From an uncultured Pelagibacteraceae bacterium (lineage in GTDB: Bacteria > Pseudomonadota > Alphaproteobacteria > Pelagibacterales > Pelagibacteraceae), in the NCBI GenBank assembly GCA_902573295.1, contig CACGJB010000006.1, positions 1 through 35,807 on the forward strand: DNA of 35,807 nucleotides, written 5' to 3'. The first letter of the stretch is position 1; each line of letters opens with the position of its first letter. Made by a program: the position numbers and the translations under genes. The notes under the pieces are model-generated. The model saw only the letters and a list, made by a program, of their open reading frames with translations. It was not told where the DNA came from and searched no databases. Below, in pieces: positions 33,239 to 35,807 of this stretch.

Positions 33239-34219
33239 TTATTCTTCAGTGTTTCTAAGCATTTTTAGAAGATTATTTAGATCTTGTGGCAAAAGTGAGG
33301 AAAAAATCATCTCTTTATTAGTACGTGGATGTATAAATCCTAAAGTTTTTGCATGCAGGAATTGTCTATTTAATTTAGTAATTGAATTTTGGATATCAAA
33401 ATCAATATTTTTTAATTTTTTATATTTTTTTTTATATTTGTCGTCTCCAACTAGACTATTACCTTTAAAGTTCATATGAACTCTTATCTGATGTGTTCTT
33501 CCTGTTTCTAATTTACATTCAACTAAACTTAAAGTTGGTGTTTTTTGATTTTCAAAAATTTCAAGTGTTTTATAATTTGTTATAGCTTTCTTACCTTTAG
33601 AACTACTAACTTCCATGAGTTGTCTATTTTTGGAACTACGAGTTATAAAAGTTTCTATCCTCCCTGAGGAGGGTCTTAATTTTCCCCATATTAAAAGCTG
33701 GTACTCTCTTATAATTGTATGATCACTAAATTGTTTTGATAAATTTTCATGAGTTTCATTGTTTTTTGCAATTACTACTAAACCAGATGTGTTTTTATCA
33801 ATTCTATGAACAATACCAGGTCTTAACTCGTCACCTATATTTGATAAAGAATCCTTATCATAATGCATCAATGCATTAACAATTGTTTTATCATAATTTC
33901 CAGCCCCTGGATGCATGATTATTCCGGCAGGTTTATTAATTACTAATAGATCATTATCTTCGTGTATTATTTCTAATTTAAATTTGTAAGGTTTAAGGGA
34001 TGCTATTTCAGGCTCTGGAATCTTAAGATTGATAGTGTCACCAATTGAGACTTTTTTTGACGGACTTTTAATTATTTCATTATTTAGTGTTAACTTTTCT
34101 TTCAAAATTAAATTTTTAATTCTATTTCTACTAATTAATTCCTCTCTTTTGTTAATTAAAACATCAACCCTTAAATTCTTCTCATCCTCTTTGACTTTAA
34201 AATTAATGTTTTTTTCCAT
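33239..34219 (-). CDS. rluD: RluD-type 23S rRNA pseudouridine synthase
   Basis: Isomerises uridines in helix 69 of 23S rRNA in E. coli RluD. The 326-residue protein has an N-terminal S4 RNA-binding domain (about 15-70, with RVDVLINKREELISRNRIKN), LVINKPAGIIMHPG at 92-105, and the catalytic HRIDKNTSG at 138-146 with Asp141. GRTHQIRVHM near 237-246 is the family C motif. RluC-type specificity cannot be excluded. It precedes rpoH, as in other alphaproteobacteria. Confidence 0.9.
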   Translation of the reverse strand: MEKNINFKVKEDEKNLRVDVLINKREELISRNRIKNLILKEKLTLNNEIIKSPSKKVSIGDTINLKIPEPEIASLKPYKFKLEIIHEDNDLLVINKPAGIIMHPGAGNYDKTIVNALMHYDKDSLSNIGDELRPGIVHRIDKNTSGLVVIAKNNETHENLSKQFSDHTIIREYQLLIWGKLRPSSGRIETFITRSSKNRQLMEVSSSKGKKAITNYKTLEIFENQKTPTLSLVECKLETGRTHQIRVHMNFKGNSLVGDDKYKKKYKKLKNIDFDIQNSITKLNRQFLHAKTLGFIHPRTNKEMIFSSLLPQDLNNLLKMLRNTEE

Positions 34220-34242
34220 AAAATATAATATTAATACTATAT

Positions 34243-34319
34243 GCGCCTGTAGCTCAACTGGATAGAGCGCCTGACTTCGGATCAGGAGGTTCTGGGTTCG
34301 ACTCCTAGCAGGCGCACCA
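34243..34319 (+). tRNA. tRNA-Arg (anticodon UCG), CCA encoded
   Basis: A complete 77-nt cloverleaf: acceptor GCGCCTG/CAGGCGC, D-stem GCTC/GAGC, anticodon stem CCTGA/TCAGG with loop CTTCGGA, T-stem CTGGG/CCTAG with loop TTCGACT, and encoded CCA at 34317-34319. Anticodon TCG reads CGA/CGG arginine codons. It is divergent from rluD across 23 bp that includes TATAAT at 34224-34229, a possible -10. The ABC permease gene ends 2 bp after it on the other strand. Confidence 0.96.
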
Positions 34320-34321
34320 TT

Positions 34322-35113
34322 TTATTCACCTATATTTATCAAAGTTCCTTTGTCTCTTGCTTTGTCGAAAGAATAATAAAATACAAATACTGACAAAATT
34401 AAATAAAACCCATTCAAATAGATTGCATTAATGATATTTTCATAATTTACCATTCCATTGACCAAGATATTTCTAGTCTCCTCAAAAATATAAACCAATG
34501 GAAGTGCGAAAGCGATTGATTGGAAGACTCCTGGTAGTGTTTCAACTGGATAGTAAATACAGCCAAAAGGTGCTAATAAAAACATGGTAGACCATGCAAT
34601 ATTTTCAAAAGATGGTCCAAATCTTAATAATCCTGCTGAAACAAATAGACCAAGAGTTATTCCAAATAAATATAGACTCAAGAAGAGAAATGCTAGAGGA
34701 AGACCAAGTTTTAACAAAGATATACCAAACAATGGAGAAGTTAATAGTATAGCTGGGATCAAACCAATTAATGCTCTTATTAAAGCAGTAAAAACTAGAG
34801 AGACAATTATTTCACTAATTTTCATCGGCGCAATAAATAAGTTTGTAAAATTTCTGCTCCAAATTTCCTCCAAAAATAACATATTAAAGCCAATACTAGT
34901 TCTAAATAAAAAATCGTAAAGAATTGCACATGAAAGAATTACTCCTACTGCACCACTGTAATAAGAGCTATGGGCTGCAAAAAAATTTGAAATAAATCCC
35001 CAAAGAGTAATTTGAATTGAAGGCCAATAAATTAAATCTAATATTCTTGGAAATGATCTAGTTATTAAATAAAAGTGTCTTAAAAAAAGACCATAAATTC
35101 TAATTAAATTCAT
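34322..35113 (-). CDS. ABC-2 type transporter permease
   Basis: A 263-residue membrane protein with about six transmembrane helices and the layout of the ABC-2 exporter family. Conserved features are an amphipathic N terminus, EEIWSRNFTNLFIAPMKISE (about 81-100) and the APFGCIYYPVETLPGVFQSI segment near 191-210 typical of ABC-2 permeases (compare the YPxxxLPxxL pattern). It follows the ATPase gene by 2 bp, so the two form one exporter. Substrate is unknown; polysaccharide, lipid and drug exporters share this fold. Confidence 0.87.
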   Translation of the reverse strand: MNLIRIYGLFLRHFYLITRSFPRILDLIYWPSIQITLWGFISNFFAAHSSYYSGAVGVILSCAILYDFLFRTSIGFNMLFLEEIWSRNFTNLFIAPMKISEIIVSLVFTALIRALIGLIPAILLTSPLFGISLLKLGLPLAFLFLSLYLFGITLGLFVSAGLLRFGPSFENIAWSTMFLLAPFGCIYYPVETLPGVFQSIAFALPLVYIFEETRNILVNGMVNYENIINAIYLNGFYLILSVFVFYYSFDKARDKGTLINIGE

Positions 35114-35115
35114 TT

Positions 35116-35807
35116 TTATTTTCTCGCAATCTCTAAAAATACTTCCTCTAAATTTTTTCTTCCATATTTTGTTATTAACTCTTCAGGAGTTCCTCTATCC
35201 ACTATTAAACCATCTTTCATCATTAAAACAGAACTACATAATCTTTTTACTTCTTCCATATTGTGGGAGGCAAGCAAAACTGATATTTTTTTTTCCTTTT
35301 TGTAATTTTCTAAAAACGATCTTACAAAATCACCAGTTTCAGGATCTAATGAAGCAGTGGGTTCATCCAATAAAAGTACCGTTGGATCGTTAATTAAAGC
35401 TTTAGCAAGACTTACCCTATTTTTTTGTCCAGAAGAAAGTTCTCCAGTAATTTTGTTTAAAAGGTCTTTTAATCTAAGTTTATTTGCAAGGTGATCTATT
35501 CGGTCATTTAAATTTTGAATGTTATATAATTTTCCATAAACAATTAAGTTTTGTTTAACTTTAAGTTTTTTTGGTAATTCAATATATGGTGAAATAAAAT
35601 TCATTTTATGGAGAAGCGAGATTTTATTTTTTTCAATATTCTCTCCGTTGATTAAAACCTCACCACTACTTGGTTTTAATAATCCTAAAATCATTCCAAT
35701 AGTTGTAGTTTTTCCACATCCATTAGGTCCCAATAAACCAACCATTTCATTTTCATTAATTTTAAAATTTATATTAGCCACCGCTTCTTTATCTTTATAT
35801 TTTTTTG
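35116..35807 (-). CDS. ABC transporter ATP-binding protein (5' end outside window)
   Basis: The nucleotide-binding partner of the adjacent ABC-2 permease. Walker A GPNGCGKTTT, signature LSSGQKNRVSLAKAL, Walker B VLLLDEPTASLDPET and the switch His in LLASHNMEEV are all intact. The frame stays open to the right edge; the extra codons read KKYKDKEAVANINFKI, the usual first strand of such proteins, so the GTG at 35781 is an internal Val and the gene is cut by the window. About 230 residues are visible, only a few tens of residues short at the N terminus. Confidence 0.93.
   Translation of the reverse strand, partial: KKYKDKEAVANINFKINENEMVGLLGPNGCGKTTTIGMILGLLKPSSGEVLINGENIEKNKISLLHKMNFISPYIELPKKLKVKQNLIVYGKLYNIQNLNDRIDHLANKLRLKDLLNKITGELSSGQKNRVSLAKALINDPTVLLLDEPTASLDPETGDFVRSFLENYKKEKKISVLLASHNMEEVKRLCSSVLMMKDGLIVDRGTPEELITKYGRKNLEEVFLEIARK

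Noticed and set aside
35779-35781. GTG as the start of the ABC ATPase
   Set aside because: The frame continues to the window edge with the expected first strand of the family, so this Val is internal.

Overview
The window reads as core chromosome of a streamlined SAR11-type alphaproteobacterium (Candidatus Pelagibacter or a close relative). The evidence is very high A+T, lysine/asparagine-rich proteins, almost no intergenic DNA, many 1-4 bp gene overlaps, and alphaproteobacterial gene orders: yebC-ruvC position, tolQRAB-pal-cpoB-tilS-ftsH-folP-glmM, and rpmE-trcR. No gap exceeds about 85 bases, so there is no gene-free stretch over 300 bases. I see no insertion sequence, prophage, CRISPR array or replication origin.

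Layout. (1) 1-2991, + strand: a surface-polysaccharide sugar-nucleotide block (tail of an unknown gene, gmd, fcl, an SDR epimerase) ending just before an isolated 5S rRNA (~3045-3160). In SAR11, hypervariable region 2 lies between the 16S-23S genes and the 5S gene, so the window probably starts inside that region and leaves it at the 5S. (2) 3173-6933, +: rpmJ (L36), a 36-residue cytochrome oxidase subunit IV, the proton-translocating transhydrogenase pntAA-pntAB-pntB, and a small transaldolase-family gene. (3) 16421 down to 6923, - strand: tkt-gap-pgk-fba-thiE-efp-suhB packed with essentially no spacers, then rpmE-trcR, rpsU, initiator tRNA-Met and an O-antigen-ligase-like membrane protein. 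(4) 16475-23761, +: a coiled-coil protein, zapA, 5-formyl-THF cyclo-ligase, ymdB, yebC, a phage-type RuvC-like nuclease, then tolQ-tolR-tolA-tolB-pal, closed by the one strong intrinsic terminator. (5) 23845-32307, +: cpoB-tilS-ftsH-folP-glmM-thiD-purA. (6) 32304-34219, -: rpoH and rluD. (7) 34243-35807: tRNA-Arg(UCG) on +, then on - an ABC-2 permease and an ABC ATPase that runs off the window end.

Functionally the window combines central carbon flux (lower glycolysis/gluconeogenesis plus pentose-phosphate enzymes), NADPH supply by transhydrogenase, translation components, folate and thiamine salvage, and envelope upkeep. The most useful oddities are: an rpsU whose best start is AUU, an initiator tRNA with a variant 3-GC anticodon stem, a 5S gene with its own apparent promoter containing a perfect palindrome, zinc-free L31 and L36, a GAPDH with an Asn-Arg-Ser cofactor loop, and a phage-like RuvC with no ruvAB next to it. 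I found no convincing new multi-gene system; the genes are nearly all recognisable core families.
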